DNA of 64,000 bases from JBOFIQ01 sp051654905 (GCA_051654905.1 JBOFYY010000135.1:1-64000), one strand, 5' to 3'. Positions 15,654 through 25,068 are shown, counted from the stretch's first letter. Notes: a model not told the origin generated them from the letters alone. Numbers and translations: made by a program.

Positions 15654-16775
15654 TTATTCGCCAGAGTTGCTGTCTTTACGACGAGCACGTGTCTGTTTAC
15701 GCGGCTGTTGCCGAGCAATCACCGTACGAGAAGATTCTGTCGATGATGTCGTGTCTGACTTCCGTGATACTGGTCGGGATCCTTGACGCTGTACACCCAC
15801 ATTTTGGCGCTGTACGGTCGTAGGAGCATCTTCTGACGTAGTCGACGTACCTCGCTTAGCAGCGCGCTTAGCGGAGCGCTCACGTTCGATAGCACGCGGG
15901 TCCTTGCCCTTGCGACGCATCTTTTCTTCCCAGTCTAGATAGGCAGGAGTATTAGGAGCTGGTGAGCTTGTAATCAAAATCCACTGCTGCACTAGCGTCC
16001 AGATATTAGTGGTGAGCCAGTAAACCAAAACACCAACTGGAACAGAAATACCTGTAATGGCGTAAATGACTGGGAACATGTACAGCATCATCTTCTGCTG
16101 CTGTGCGAACGGTCCGGTCATAGCTTCAGGAGTCATATTCTTACGCGTCATATGAAGCTGCGTAATAAATAGCACTCCAGTCATGCCCAGAATAAGGATC
16201 ATCGCCATCAACTGCGTAGCACCAAAGTTTGCTAGCGGTAAGAACCGTCCTGATAGTTGTGCGCCTAAGAAAGTAGCATTTCTTAGTGATTCAACCAGAT
16301 CAGAATTGTGACGTAGGAAGTAACCTAGAGCACGTGGTTCTGGCTGAGCAGCAACACCACCTAGCGTCTGGAATAGTGCCCAAAAAATAGGCATCTGAAT
16401 CAATAACGGTAGGCACGAAGACATCGGATTGACGCCTTCTTCTCGATAAAGTTTCATCTGTTCTTGAGCTAGCCGCTCTCGATCAGCAGCGTATTTCTTC
16501 TGCAGTTCCTGCATCTTTGGCTGGATAAGCTGCATATTACGGGAACTGTTAATTGTTTTTACAAAGAGCGGGATCATCAACGTACGAATGACAAAGGTCA
16601 AGAAGATAATCGATAGCACCCAGGTGATGCCAGCATCTTTACCAAAGATCGGAGAGAAGACCTTATGCCAGAAAACAAGAATTGCCGAAACCACTGTATA
16701 AAGCGGCTCCATTACTGCACTCCAGAAACTGGACCAGCCTGACATTGGCACGATTAGGGGGAGGAAAGTCGTCAC
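15654..16775 (-). CDS. yidC: Membrane protein insertase YidC
   Basis: YidC inserts and folds membrane proteins with or without SecYEG. It has 373 residues with a short N-terminal segment, the conserved hydrophilic-groove region LMIPLFVKTINSSRNMQLIQPKMQ, and MSSCLPLLIQMPIFWALFQ. Five membrane segments follow, ending near SVPVGVLVYWLTTNIWTLVQQ. The last 90 or so residues form a strongly basic, Ser/Arg-rich cytoplasmic tail that may bind ribosomes. The start overlaps the yidD stop by 4 bases. Confidence 0.97.
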   Translation of the reverse strand: MTTFLPLIVPMSGWSSFWSAVMEPLYTVVSAILVFWHKVFSPIFGKDAGITWVLSIIFLTFVIRTLMIPLFVKTINSSRNMQLIQPKMQELQKKYAADRERLAQEQMKLYREEGVNPMSSCLPLLIQMPIFWALFQTLGGVAAQPEPRALGYFLRHNSDLVESLRNATFLGAQLSGRFLPLANFGATQLMAMILILGMTGVLFITQLHMTRKNMTPEAMTGPFAQQQKMMLYMFPVIYAITGISVPVGVLVYWLTTNIWTLVQQWILITSSPAPNTPAYLDWEEKMRRKGKDPRAIERERSAKRAAKRGTSTTSEDAPTTVQRQNVGVQRQGSRPVSRKSDTTSSTESSRTVIARQQPRKQTRARRKDSNSGE

Positions 16776-17044
16776 GAGGCACCTTCAGTAGCAGAGATAG
16801 ATGAAATCAAGGTGGCCGACGCTGCGGCCGTTTTAGCGGGAACTGGGTCATAACCGCCCAAAGCCCATGGATGGCAATGAAGGATCCGGCGAATAGTCAG
16901 CCAGGATCCTTTTACTGCTCCATAGACTGTTATGGCCTCAAGACCATAAGCAGAACAAGTTGGATAGTAGCGACACACATCTCCATATAGCGGAGAAATA
17001 AACCGCCGCCATATTTTGATAAAAGCAATCATGAAGTGCTTCAT
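16772..17044 (-). CDS. yidD: Membrane protein insertion efficiency factor YidD
   Basis: The small protein has the conserved CRYYPTCSAYGLEAI motif and RILHCHPWALGGYDPVP, diagnostic of YidD (formerly haemolysin-like), which helps YidC-dependent insertion. ATG 17044 overlaps the rnpA stop as ATGA and gives 90 residues beginning MKHFMIAFIKIWRRFISPLY. A longer frame from 17074 would start inside rnpA and is less likely. The C-terminus is Ala/Ser-rich. Confidence 0.95.
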   Translation of the reverse strand: MKHFMIAFIKIWRRFISPLYGDVCRYYPTCSAYGLEAITVYGAVKGSWLTIRRILHCHPWALGGYDPVPAKTAAASATLISSISATEGAS

Positions 17045-17397
17045 GACGCTACTTTCTTTAATACTCCGTGCCAAGCAGAAGCCAGATCTGTAGCAAGTTG
17101 ATCATTAGCGGTAGCAGATGCTGGTAAAGCTCTTACTACCAGATGGAGATTCGCGGGCGTTGCTGAAAGTTGCTCAGCAACAAGATGTCGTAATCGTCTC
17201 TTAACGCGGTTACGAACAACTGCTCCACCAACTGCTTTGGACACGACGAAACCCACTCGGGGCGATTCCATAGAATCTCCGGAGTGGGTTACGTGGTGTG
17301 CATGCACGACCAACGTACTACGGCCTACTCTGACTCCTTGCCGTACACAAGTACGAAAATCGTCGGAAGAACGCAGCCGAGCCCGCGCGGGGAGCAC
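17041..17397 (-). CDS. rnpA: Ribonuclease P protein component
   Basis: The basic 118-residue protein binds RNase P RNA for tRNA 5' processing. The RNR motif region is VVRNRVKRRLRHLVAEQL, preceded by RVGFVVSKAVGGAV. The start codon is GTG (17397-17395), 9 bases after the rpmH stop, which gives the usual rpmH-rnpA pairing. It overlaps yidD by 4 bases. Confidence 0.95.
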   Translation of the reverse strand: MLPARARLRSSDDFRTCVRQGVRVGRSTLVVHAHHVTHSGDSMESPRVGFVVSKAVGGAVVRNRVKRRLRHLVAEQLSATPANLHLVVRALPASATANDQLATDLASAWHGVLKKVAS

Positions 17398-17406
17398 GGC
17401 GAGCTG

Positions 17407-17544
17407 TCAGGCAGACAGTTCGGCGCGGCCCTTACGGCGGCGCGCTGCCAAAATGGAGCGGCCGGCGCGAGTGCGCATGCGGGCACGGAAACCGTGCGTA
17501 CGGCTACGGCGACGGTTACTCGGCTGGAAAGTGCGCTTCGTCAC
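17407..17544 (-). CDS. rpmH: Ribosomal protein bL34
   Basis: A GTG-started frame encodes 45 residues: TKRTFQPSNRRRSRTHGF, then RARMRTRAGRSILAARR and RKGRAELSA, which is the L34 sequence. It is Arg-rich, hence the local GC peak. It starts the minus-strand rpmH-rnpA-yidD-yidC-jag-rsmG unit, divergent from dnaA. The ribosome site is weak (GAGAAGAG), 8 bases upstream. Confidence 0.97.
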   Translation of the reverse strand: MTKRTFQPSNRRRSRTHGFRARMRTRAGRSILAARRRKGRAELSA

Positions 17545-17756
17545 GTTCGTCTCTTCTCTACGTTTGTCTTTCCATATGGCACAGGGGCATGCACATACAG
17601 GGAAAATTGCGTCTTGATGACCGGACTACGCTACGCTCTCAACACCCTTTTGGTCAAACTGGAGTCTGTGAAAGATAAATGTCTATCCGACACGCCGAAA
17701 ATATTAACAACTGGGGTTGCGTAACCTAGCGGAGAGTTGTTAACGTCGGTAGATCG

Positions 17757-17871
17757 TCTTCCACAGGATAATTCCTTAGGAAGGTTTTCCACAGAAAAGT
17801 AGGTTATACACAATTAAGAAAAAGTTGGACTATATTATCTTTTTTGTGTATGAAAGTGACAGTATGAAGGG
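17757..17871 (+). promoter_or_regulatory. dnaA promoter region with DnaA boxes
   Basis: DnaA-box-like 9-mers occur at 17785-17793 (TTTTCCACA) and 17804-17812 (TTATACACA), upstream of dnaA. A weak promoter, TTGGAC (17825-17830) and TATGAA (17849-17854), has an 18-base spacer. The layout suggests autoregulation by DnaA. Confidence 0.55.
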
Positions 17872-19350
17872 ATGGAAAACTGCGTGATAACGCCAAATAC
17901 AGCAGAACACGCCTCGGATCTTCCTGATAGAGTCACACAAAACGAAACTTCTCAAGAACTCTTATTCACAGTCTGGAAGAAGATTGTGGATAATTCAGAT
18001 ACTTCTATCAGAGCATTCATCTCCAGCGCTCAACCCGTTATGTTACACGGATCAACGATAGTAATTGAAGTACCGCACGAATTTACTCGGGAACGAATTG
18101 AAACCCGATTGCGTTCAGATCTAGAAGAATCTCTTTCCCAAGAACTTGCTCATAAAGTTCGTCTAGCAGTAACTGTTAATCCTGACTTAGAGCTACCCTC
18201 TGAACCCGAACCAGTACCTTATGCTCCGGTAGAACCAGTTTTAGAAGATACCGTCGCACTGAATCTACGTCCTCATATCAACAGTAATCCTGTTTCTCAA
18301 CCTGCTCGAGCTTCTGATCGCCTAAATCCAAAATATACTTTTGAAACTTTTGTTATTGGATCAAGTAACCGATTTGCTCATGCGGCAGCTGTAGCTGTAG
18401 CTGAAGCTCCCGGTAAGGCCTATAACCCTCTGATGATCTACGGAGATTCTGGGCTAGGTAAAACTCACCTACTTCATGCACTTGGTCACTATGTGCGGCA
18501 TTACTACTCTCGAGCCAGAGTTCGTTATGTATCAACAGAAGAACTCACTAATGACTTCATTAATGCCGTTAAAGACAATAAAACATCACAATTTCGCTCG
18601 TTTTACCGCGATGTTGACGTACTACTGATTGACGATATTCAGTTCCTAGAATCTAAAATTCAGACTCAGGAAGAGTTCTTCCACACCTTTAACGCACTCC
18701 ATGCCGATAACAAGCAAATTGTTATGACCTCGGATCGACCACCTAAAGCATTAGAAGCTCTCGAACCACGGCTACGAAGTCGCTTCGAATGGGGATTGTT
18801 AACTGATGTTCAACCACCAGACTTAGAAACTAGGATCGCTATCCTACGTAAAAAAGCTGCTGCTGAACGTCTTACTGCTGGACCTGATGTCCTGGAGTTT
18901 ATTGCCAGCAAGATTCAGTCGAATATTCGTGAGCTAGAAGGTGCTCTTATCCGAGTAACAGCTTTCGCTAGCTTAAATCGTCAAGAAGTTGACCTAGGCT
19001 TAGCTGAGATTGTACTCAAAGACTTAATTCCCGAAGGGGGAGAGGCACAGATCACCGCCCCTCAAATTATGGCGGCAACTGCAGCTTATTTTGGTATCAC
19101 GATCGACGATATGTGTGGTCAGTCTCGTACTCAAGCTCTTGTAATGGCTCGTCAGATAGCTATGTATTTATGTCGAGAATTAACTGATCTGTCCCTACCT
19201 AAGATCGGTGCTCAATTCGGTGGTAGAGATCACACCACCGTAATGCATGCCGATAAGAAGGTACGTCAGATGCTGTCAGAGCGTCGTAGCGTCTATAACC
19301 AGATCACCGAGCTAACTAACCGTATTAAGCAGCAAGCAAGTAATCGTTAG
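17872..19350 (+). CDS. dnaA: Chromosomal replication initiator DnaA
   Basis: The 492-residue protein has the N-terminal domain I (ELLFTVWKKIVD), a linker, and an AAA+ domain with Walker A GDSGLGKTHLL, Walker B VLLIDDIQFL and sensor motif RSRFEWGL. The C-terminal DNA-binding domain IV carries the DnaA signature GGRDHTTVMHADKK. The ATG at 17872 has a very close purine-rich run (GAAGGG). GTG 17884, four codons in, is a reasonable alternative. DnaA boxes at 17962-17970 (TTATTCACA) and 17985-17993 (TGTGGATAA) lie inside the first codons. Confidence 0.97.
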   Translation: MENCVITPNTAEHASDLPDRVTQNETSQELLFTVWKKIVDNSDTSIRAFISSAQPVMLHGSTIVIEVPHEFTRERIETRLRSDLEESLSQELAHKVRLAVTVNPDLELPSEPEPVPYAPVEPVLEDTVALNLRPHINSNPVSQPARASDRLNPKYTFETFVIGSSNRFAHAAAVAVAEAPGKAYNPLMIYGDSGLGKTHLLHALGHYVRHYYSRARVRYVSTEELTNDFINAVKDNKTSQFRSFYRDVDVLLIDDIQFLESKIQTQEEFFHTFNALHADNKQIVMTSDRPPKALEALEPRLRSRFEWGLLTDVQPPDLETRIAILRKKAAAERLTAGPDVLEFIASKIQSNIRELEGALIRVTAFASLNRQEVDLGLAEIVLKDLIPEGGEAQITAPQIMAATAAYFGITIDDMCGQSRTQALVMARQIAMYLCRELTDLSLPKIGAQFGGRDHTTVMHADKKVRQMLSERRSVYNQITELTNRIKQQASNR

Positions 19351-19370
19351 TCTCTTACTGTTCTGTATCA

Positions 19371-19403
19371 AGTTGCTCGCACTTTCGTGCGAGCAACTTT
19401 TTT
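19371..19403 (+). terminator. Strong intrinsic terminator after dnaA
   Basis: AGTTGCTCGCAC (19371-19382) pairs perfectly with GTGCGAGCAACT (19387-19398) around a TTTC loop, followed by T6. Confidence 0.95.
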
Positions 19404-19715
19404 ATGGGAGGTGACTACCTGGGTAGGGTAAATAACAAGTCCACAGTACTGCTGTGAAAATCTTGTGGATAAGGAAGGATAACTCTCAATATAACGATCA
19501 AGGCATCGAATTATCCGCAAATACTCCCCGTGTAATTTTGAGTTATTCACTTATTCTCCACAGGCTTTTTGCTTGATATATCAGCGCTATCCGCTGTTCT
19601 CCACAGTATCCACAACGGTGATTACGATGACCTATAGAGATATCTGTTATAGAAGCTCAAGGTTGAGACTTGGGATTCTGGGGATAGTTGGTTTTTCAAA
19701 AGTAAATAGCAAAAT
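19404..19715. other. Chromosomal replication origin oriC (dnaA-dnaN intergenic)
   Basis: No gene lies here. DnaA boxes are at 19464-19472 (TGTGGATAA, perfect), 19511-19519 (TTATCCGCA), 19543-19551 (TTATTCACT), 19554-19562 and 19597-19605 (both TTCTCCACA), and 19606-19614 (GTATCCACA). An AT-rich stretch follows near 19690-19720 (GGTTTTTCAAAAGTAAATAG) and could be the unwinding element. Position between dnaA and dnaN is standard for actinobacterial origins. Confidence 0.9.
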
Positions 19716-19805
19716 TTGATAGTAGGTCGCAGAGAGTGCCCTGATCCAGATAGGATGCGAAGTAGACAGTTTGTAGTTTTTCTAGTGACGACGAAGAGGT
19801 TTCTG

Positions 19806-20963
19806 GTGAAGATTCAACTTGAGCGTGATGTGCTCGCTGAAGCTGTTGCTTGGGTTGCCCGCAGCTTACCGACGCGTCCTAGTGTTCCAGTACTAGCTGG
19901 AATGCTCATTAGTGCCGATAACGGTTCGGTAGTGTTATCGGCATTTGACTATGAAACAAGCGCTAAAATTACGGTGAAAGCTCACGTAACTGAACCTGGA
20001 CAATCACTAGTTTCTGGTCGACTATTAGCTGATATTTGTCGATCACTGCCAAATAAGCCAGTGCAAATTGATGCCGAAGAATCAACGATGGGTCTGGTTT
20101 GCGGCTCAGCACGCTTTACTCTTCAGACTCTTCCAGTTTCGGAATACCCATCACTTCCAGAAATGCCAGAACAAACTGGCACCGTCAAGAGCGACGAATT
20201 TGCTGCTGCTGTTAGCCAAGTAGTTGTTGCTGCTGGTCGTGATGAATTGTTACCAGTTTTTACCGGTGTTCGGGTAGAAATCAACGATAACGAGCTATCG
20301 CTGTTAGCAACAGACCGCTACCGGATGGCTCTAAAAGAAATTACTTGGGTTCCTAACCAAACCACTCTCGACGGCGGTGCTCTTGTTCCGGCCAAAGTAC
20401 TTGCTGATGCAGCAAAATCTATGACTGCTGGCGAAACTTTATCGGTATCGCTTTCTAACACTGGAACTGGCGATGGAATAATTGGTTTTTCCGGATCAGG
20501 TGCTGCTGGGGAACGAGAAATCACTACTCGTCTTCTTGATGGAGAATTCCCCAAGGTACGTCATCTGATGAACGTCCAGCCATTAGTTACAGTTCGTTGT
20601 TCCACAGCTGATCTACTTGCTGCTGTTAAGCGTGTGGCACTGGTTGCAGAGCGTAATACATCGCTACGTATGGGACTCGAAGATGATCGAGTTGTTTTAG
20701 AAGCTGCCGCTGGAGATCAGGCACAAGGTGTCGAAGCAGTGGCAGCTGATATTGTACGTACCGACGAAGAAAACAGTCTTAGTGCTGCTGGATTTAATCC
20801 GCATTACCTCTCTGAAGCACTAAATGCTCTTGATGCTCCTTATGTTCAGTTCTGTTTCACTCAGCCAGGAAAACCATCGTTACTACAGGGATTAGCTGAC
20901 ATCAACGGCGATATTCTTCCTGATTACCGTCACGTCATCATGTTGATGCGTTTGCCGAACTAA
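19806..20963 (+). CDS. dnaN: DNA polymerase III sliding clamp (beta subunit)
   Basis: The clamp encircles DNA and tethers polymerase III. GTG 19806 was chosen because it begins KIQLERDVLAEAVAWVARSLP, the family's normal N-terminus, with AGAGG about 8 bases upstream; a longer frame from 19716 runs back into oriC. It has 385 residues with three repeated clamp domains and the C-terminal end YRHVIMLMRLPN. recF begins 2 bases after the stop. Confidence 0.96.
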   Translation: MKIQLERDVLAEAVAWVARSLPTRPSVPVLAGMLISADNGSVVLSAFDYETSAKITVKAHVTEPGQSLVSGRLLADICRSLPNKPVQIDAEESTMGLVCGSARFTLQTLPVSEYPSLPEMPEQTGTVKSDEFAAAVSQVVVAAGRDELLPVFTGVRVEINDNELSLLATDRYRMALKEITWVPNQTTLDGGALVPAKVLADAAKSMTAGETLSVSLSNTGTGDGIIGFSGSGAAGEREITTRLLDGEFPKVRHLMNVQPLVTVRCSTADLLAAVKRVALVAERNTSLRMGLEDDRVVLEAAAGDQAQGVEAVAADIVRTDEENSLSAAGFNPHYLSEALNALDAPYVQFCFTQPGKPSLLQGLADINGDILPDYRHVIMLMRLPN

Positions 20964-20964
20964 G

Positions 20965-22173
20965 GTGTTTGTTACAGCCTTGGAGCTTAGTAACTTTCGC
21001 TCCTACGATCATGTCAATCTTGCTCTTAAACCAGGAGTGACAGTTTTTGTAGGCCTCAATGGTCAGGGCAAAACAAACCTTATTGAAGCAATCGACTACC
21101 TAGCCACATTACGTTCGCATCGAGTAGCAACAGAAGCTCCGTTAGTAAAAGCTGGTGCTGAGTCAGCCGTAGTGAGAGCTCGGATAGAAGCAGGGCTTGA
21201 TGATTCTAGAAATGTGTTACTAGAAGTAGAGATAACTCCTGGTAAAGCTAATCGTGCTCGGCTTAATCGTTCACCATTACCGCGAACTAGAGACATCTTA
21301 GGAATTCTAAGATCTGTTGTTTTCTCTCCCGAGGATTTAGCAATTATCAAGGGAGATCCCAGCGAGCGGCGTCGATTCTTAGACGAACTAGTTGTTTCAC
21401 GCTGGCCACGTATGGCAGGAATAAAACAAGATTATGATCGGGTATTGAAACAACGTAATGCTCTACTAAAAGCTATGTCTGGTAAGAGTAGAAACCGACA
21501 CGAAGATAGCGAAATAGCGCAATCTACGCTAACTGTATGGGATGAGCAGCTAGCTAGTTTAGGAGCAGAACTTTTAGCGGCTCGGCTAGATACGCTCACT
21601 GATGTTGTGCCATATGCTGCTACTGCTTATGAGCGGATAGCTCCTACTAATAACGTAATTGCAGCAACTTACATATCTAGTATTGATCTTGCTGGAACTT
21701 GTGATCCTGCCTCACTTAAAGAAGCACTATTACAAGGAATGAAACAGAAATCTGCGGCAGAAATTGCTCGTGGTGTTTCGCTAGTAGGTCCGCATCGTGA
21801 CGACATACTGCTGACTTTAGGAGAACTGCCAGCTAAAGGATATGCCTCACATGGAGAATCTTGGAGTTTTGCCTTAGCTCTTAAATTAGGGTCATTTGAA
21901 CTACTACGAGCTGACAGAATTGAACCAGTTCTTATTTTGGATGATGTTTTTGCTGAGTTAGACCTTACCCGTCGAGAGCGGTTAGCTGAGAGTGTGCTTA
22001 TTGCTGAGCAAGTACTGGTTACTGCTGCGGTAGGAGCAGATGTTCCTGTCGCGCTATCAGGGGCTAGATTCCATGTGACGCGAGGACAAGTAACTAGCGC
22101 TACGGATCAATCAGACTTAATAGCTCAGAATTACAGTAGTGACGAGGAAACGTATAATGATTTTCTCAGATGA
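20965..22173 (+). CDS. recF: DNA replication and repair ATPase RecF
   Basis: RecF helps load RecA at gaps. Walker A is FVGLNGQGKTNLIEAI, the signature region SLVGPHRDDILL and Walker B ILDDVFAELD are intact. It has 402 residues and starts at GTG 20965, 1 base after the dnaN stop. It reads LELSNFRSYDHVNL at the N-terminus, the usual RecF opening. The downstream DciA-like gene starts inside its last 6 codons. Confidence 0.96.
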   Translation: MFVTALELSNFRSYDHVNLALKPGVTVFVGLNGQGKTNLIEAIDYLATLRSHRVATEAPLVKAGAESAVVRARIEAGLDDSRNVLLEVEITPGKANRARLNRSPLPRTRDILGILRSVVFSPEDLAIIKGDPSERRRFLDELVVSRWPRMAGIKQDYDRVLKQRNALLKAMSGKSRNRHEDSEIAQSTLTVWDEQLASLGAELLAARLDTLTDVVPYAATAYERIAPTNNVIAATYISSIDLAGTCDPASLKEALLQGMKQKSAAEIARGVSLVGPHRDDILLTLGELPAKGYASHGESWSFALALKLGSFELLRADRIEPVLILDDVFAELDLTRRERLAESVLIAEQVLVTAAVGADVPVALSGARFHVTRGQVTSATDQSDLIAQNYSSDEETYNDFLR

Positions 22174-22702
22174 TGAGCTAGTTCAAGAAGAATCATCGGT
22201 AGCAGATATCTCTGTACATGACGATATGGGTATCGAATTAGCTACCATGATTGCTCATGCTGCTCGGGGAAGAACAATATCCCGACGCCCTAAAAGGACT
22301 CGACGTAGTGTAGAAACTACTTTTTCTGGTTCTGGTGATGATGGGAGAGATCCCCAACCGATCGCTAAAGCTATGAATCGGCTGGCCCAAGAAAGAGGCT
22401 GGAATCAGACACTTTCAGTACATGTTTTGTTAGCGAAATGGTCGGTTTTAGTAGGACCAGTAGTTGCTCAACATTCAGAGCCAGAATCATTCAAAGATGG
22501 TATCGTCGTAGTCCGAACATCATCAACGGCATGGGCTAGTCAGTTGCGACTCATGGCACCAAATATTGTTGCAAAAATTAATTCAGATATCGGTGATGGC
22601 AGCGTCACAAGAATTAAGGTGCTAGGCCCAGATGCTCCTACCTGGAAACATGGATCACGGTCAATATCTGACGGTCGAGGACCACGCGACACTTACGGTT
22701 AA
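22157..22702 (+). CDS. DciA-like protein (DUF721), helicase-loading partner
   Basis: DUF721 proteins of the recF-gyrB interval are DciA-type partners of the replicative helicase DnaB. The conserved part is NRLAQERGWNQTLSVHVLLAKWSVLVGP through VVRTSSTAWASQLRLMAPNIVAKIN. ATG 22157, with GAGGAAA 6 bases upstream, gives 181 residues. A GTG at 22139 is in frame but lacks a ribosome site. The N-terminus is acidic, followed by a basic stretch (RTISRRPKRTRRS). Confidence 0.88.
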   Translation: MIFSDDELVQEESSVADISVHDDMGIELATMIAHAARGRTISRRPKRTRRSVETTFSGSGDDGRDPQPIAKAMNRLAQERGWNQTLSVHVLLAKWSVLVGPVVAQHSEPESFKDGIVVVRTSSTAWASQLRLMAPNIVAKINSDIGDGSVTRIKVLGPDAPTWKHGSRSISDGRGPRDTYG

Positions 22703-22943
22703 CAACTCCCGTTGCACGTGAAACATTAGAGGTCAGCTAGATGGCGTTTAAGCGTTGTTAGGTATTAACTGACGGATCGGGGGCAGTTAGTTACCAAGTT
22801 AGAGCTCATAAGAGGCTGTTATGGGTCAAAAAAGGCATATTTTATTCACAGAACCCCTATTTCAAATAGCTTCCTCGCGCGCGTGCGCGTAGACTAATGA
22901 CAGTGTGCATCATGAGGTGTACTAGGAAAGACGAGGGAGCGCA
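22703..22943. promoter_or_regulatory. gyrB upstream region with alternating CG tract
   Basis: Besides the parS-like site, this gene-free stretch holds CGCGCGCGTGCGCGTA (22875-22890), an unbroken pyrimidine-purine alternation of Z-DNA type, about 55 bases before the gyrB GTG. It may respond to supercoiling, which is inference only. Confidence 0.45.
22710..22725. promoter_or_regulatory. parS-like site between DciA gene and gyrB
   Basis: CGTTGCACGTGAAACA matches the parS consensus at 14 of 16 positions, about 8.5 kb from the two sites near parA. Confidence 0.6.
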
Positions 22944-24992
22944 GTGAATAACGAAGCGCCACAGGACGTATTAGACGACGTTGCGATGGAGGTGATAGAT
23001 GCCGACGTCACAGTGACTGATGGTTTAGGAGATACCAAAGTCGCTGAAGGTAACTATGACGCGGGATCGATCACAGTCCTAGAAGGATTAGATGCAGTAC
23101 GTAAGCGTCCCGGTATGTATATCGGTTCGACGGGCGAGCGCGGTCTACACCACCTAGTACAGGAAATCGTCGATAACTCCGTCGATGAAGCAATGGCCGG
23201 ATATGCCAGTGAAATCCTCGTCCGTCTCCTAAATGGCGATGGCATTAGCGTCACCGATAATGGTCGTGGTTTTCCAGTTAAAGAACACCCAACGATGGGT
23301 ATTCCTGCGGTAACTGTAGCGCTGACGGTACTCCATGCTGGTGGTAAATTCGGCGACGGTGGGTACAAGGTATCTGGTGGTCTTCACGGCGTAGGCGCCT
23401 CGGTAGTTAACGCTCTTTCAGACAAACTTACCGTCGATGTGAAACGCGATGGCTTCTCTTGGTCACAAACTTTCCGGTTAGGTGATCCATTAGCGCCACT
23501 TGCTAAAGGTGAGCCAACTGACGAAACTGGCACAACAGTCAGCTTCTGGGCGTCACCAGATATTTTTGAAACCACTGTCTACAACTACGACACGTTAGCT
23601 ACGCGATTTAGAGAAATGTGCTTCCTTAATAAGGGACTACAGATCACAATCATCGATGAACGCGACGGACATGTTGACGACGAAGGTAACCAACGTAGCG
23701 ATACCTTCCTCTATGAAGAAGGCTTAGCTGACTACGTCCGCTACCTCATTGGCAGTAAAGATGTAGTGAACTCCCAAGTTATTGCTATGGAAGCGCACTC
23801 GCCAGAACAAAATATGTCTCTGGAAGTAGCTATGCAGTGGAATAGCTCTTACCAAGAGTCGGTTTACACCTTCGCAAACGCCATCAACACTCATGAAGGT
23901 GGCACTCACGAAGAAGGCTTCCGCTCAGCCCTCACTAATACCGTCAACAAGTGGGGCGAAGAGTGGGGAATGATAAAGAAGCGCGAAGATCGAGTATCGG
24001 GAGACGATATTCGAGAAGGTCTAACTGCCATCATTTCAGTCAAACTTGGTGAACCTCAGTTTGAGGGACAGACCAAGATGAAACTAGGAAATACCGAAGC
24101 TCGTTCCTTCGTGCAGCGGGTTGTCAATGACAAACTTGGTGACTGGTTGGAGATGCATCCAGCCGAAGGTAAAGAGATCATTCGCAAAGCACAGGCTGCC
24201 TCAGCTGCTCGTATTGCAGCCCGCAAAGCCCGCGATATTGCCCGTAACCGTAAGGGATTATTGGGTTCAGGTGGGCTACCAGGCAAGCTAGCTGACTGTC
24301 AGTCACGTAAACCAGAAGAGTGCGAAGTTTTCATCGTCGAGGGTGACTCCGCTGGCGGTTCAGCCAAGTCGGGACGAGATCCAAGAACTCAAGCAATTTT
24401 GCCGATTCGTGGCAAGATTTTGAACGTCGAAAAAGCTCGTATTGACCGCATTATGCAAAATAAAGAGGTCGAAGCGATCATTTCAGCTTTCGGTACTGGG
24501 GTACATGAAGACTTCAATATGGAGAAGTTGCGTTATCACAAGATTGTGCTGATGGCTGACGCTGATGTTGACGGTGCTCACATTCGTACGCTGCTGCTGA
24601 CGCTGATCTTCCGGTTTATGAAGCCGCTCGTTGCTGCAGGACATATCTATCTAGCACAGCCGCCGCTCTTTAGACTTCGTTGGACGAACTCCTCACATGA
24701 GTTGGCATACTCAGATGAAGAGCGAGATCGTCTTCGCGACAATGGTCTAGCTGAAGGAAAGAAACTTCCTAATATCAACCCCATCCAGCGCTACAAGGGT
24801 TTGGGTGAGATGGATGCTTCTGACCTTTGGGACACCACGATGGATCCAGAAAAGCGTACTTTGATTCAGGTCACGCTCGAAGATGCTGCTCGTGCTGATG
24901 AAATGTTCTCCATCTTGATGGGTGAAGACGTTGAAGTACGACGTAACTTCATTACGCGCAATGCCAAAGACGTTCGATTCCTGGACCTCTAA
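22944..24992 (+). CDS. gyrB: DNA gyrase subunit B
   Basis: The GHKL ATPase subunit of gyrase has 682 residues. It starts at GTG 22944 with GAGGGAGC upstream. ATP-site motifs are VDNSVDEAMAG, DNGRGFPV and GLHGVGASVVNALS. The TOPRIM motifs EGDSAGGSAKSGRD and ADADVDGAHI are intact, and the C-terminus ends RNAKDVRFLDL. An N-terminal acidic extension of about 35 residues precedes the ATPase domain. gyrA follows after 76 bases. Confidence 0.97.
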   Translation: MNNEAPQDVLDDVAMEVIDADVTVTDGLGDTKVAEGNYDAGSITVLEGLDAVRKRPGMYIGSTGERGLHHLVQEIVDNSVDEAMAGYASEILVRLLNGDGISVTDNGRGFPVKEHPTMGIPAVTVALTVLHAGGKFGDGGYKVSGGLHGVGASVVNALSDKLTVDVKRDGFSWSQTFRLGDPLAPLAKGEPTDETGTTVSFWASPDIFETTVYNYDTLATRFREMCFLNKGLQITIIDERDGHVDDEGNQRSDTFLYEEGLADYVRYLIGSKDVVNSQVIAMEAHSPEQNMSLEVAMQWNSSYQESVYTFANAINTHEGGTHEEGFRSALTNTVNKWGEEWGMIKKREDRVSGDDIREGLTAIISVKLGEPQFEGQTKMKLGNTEARSFVQRVVNDKLGDWLEMHPAEGKEIIRKAQAASAARIAARKARDIARNRKGLLGSGGLPGKLADCQSRKPEECEVFIVEGDSAGGSAKSGRDPRTQAILPIRGKILNVEKARIDRIMQNKEVEAIISAFGTGVHEDFNMEKLRYHKIVLMADADVDGAHIRTLLLTLIFRFMKPLVAAGHIYLAQPPLFRLRWTNSSHELAYSDEERDRLRDNGLAEGKKLPNINPIQRYKGLGEMDASDLWDTTMDPEKRTLIQVTLEDAARADEMFSILMGEDVEVRRNFITRNAKDVRFLDL

Positions 24993-25068
24993 ATCCTTAA
25001 CTTCTGATCCCTAAGGATCAAATCCTTCCAGTGGCTTTTCAGCTACGAAGTACCAGCAAAGGTTAGAT

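Noticed and set aside
17237..17724. Plus-strand ORFs across rnpA/rpmH
   Set aside because: Antisense shadows of Arg-rich genes.
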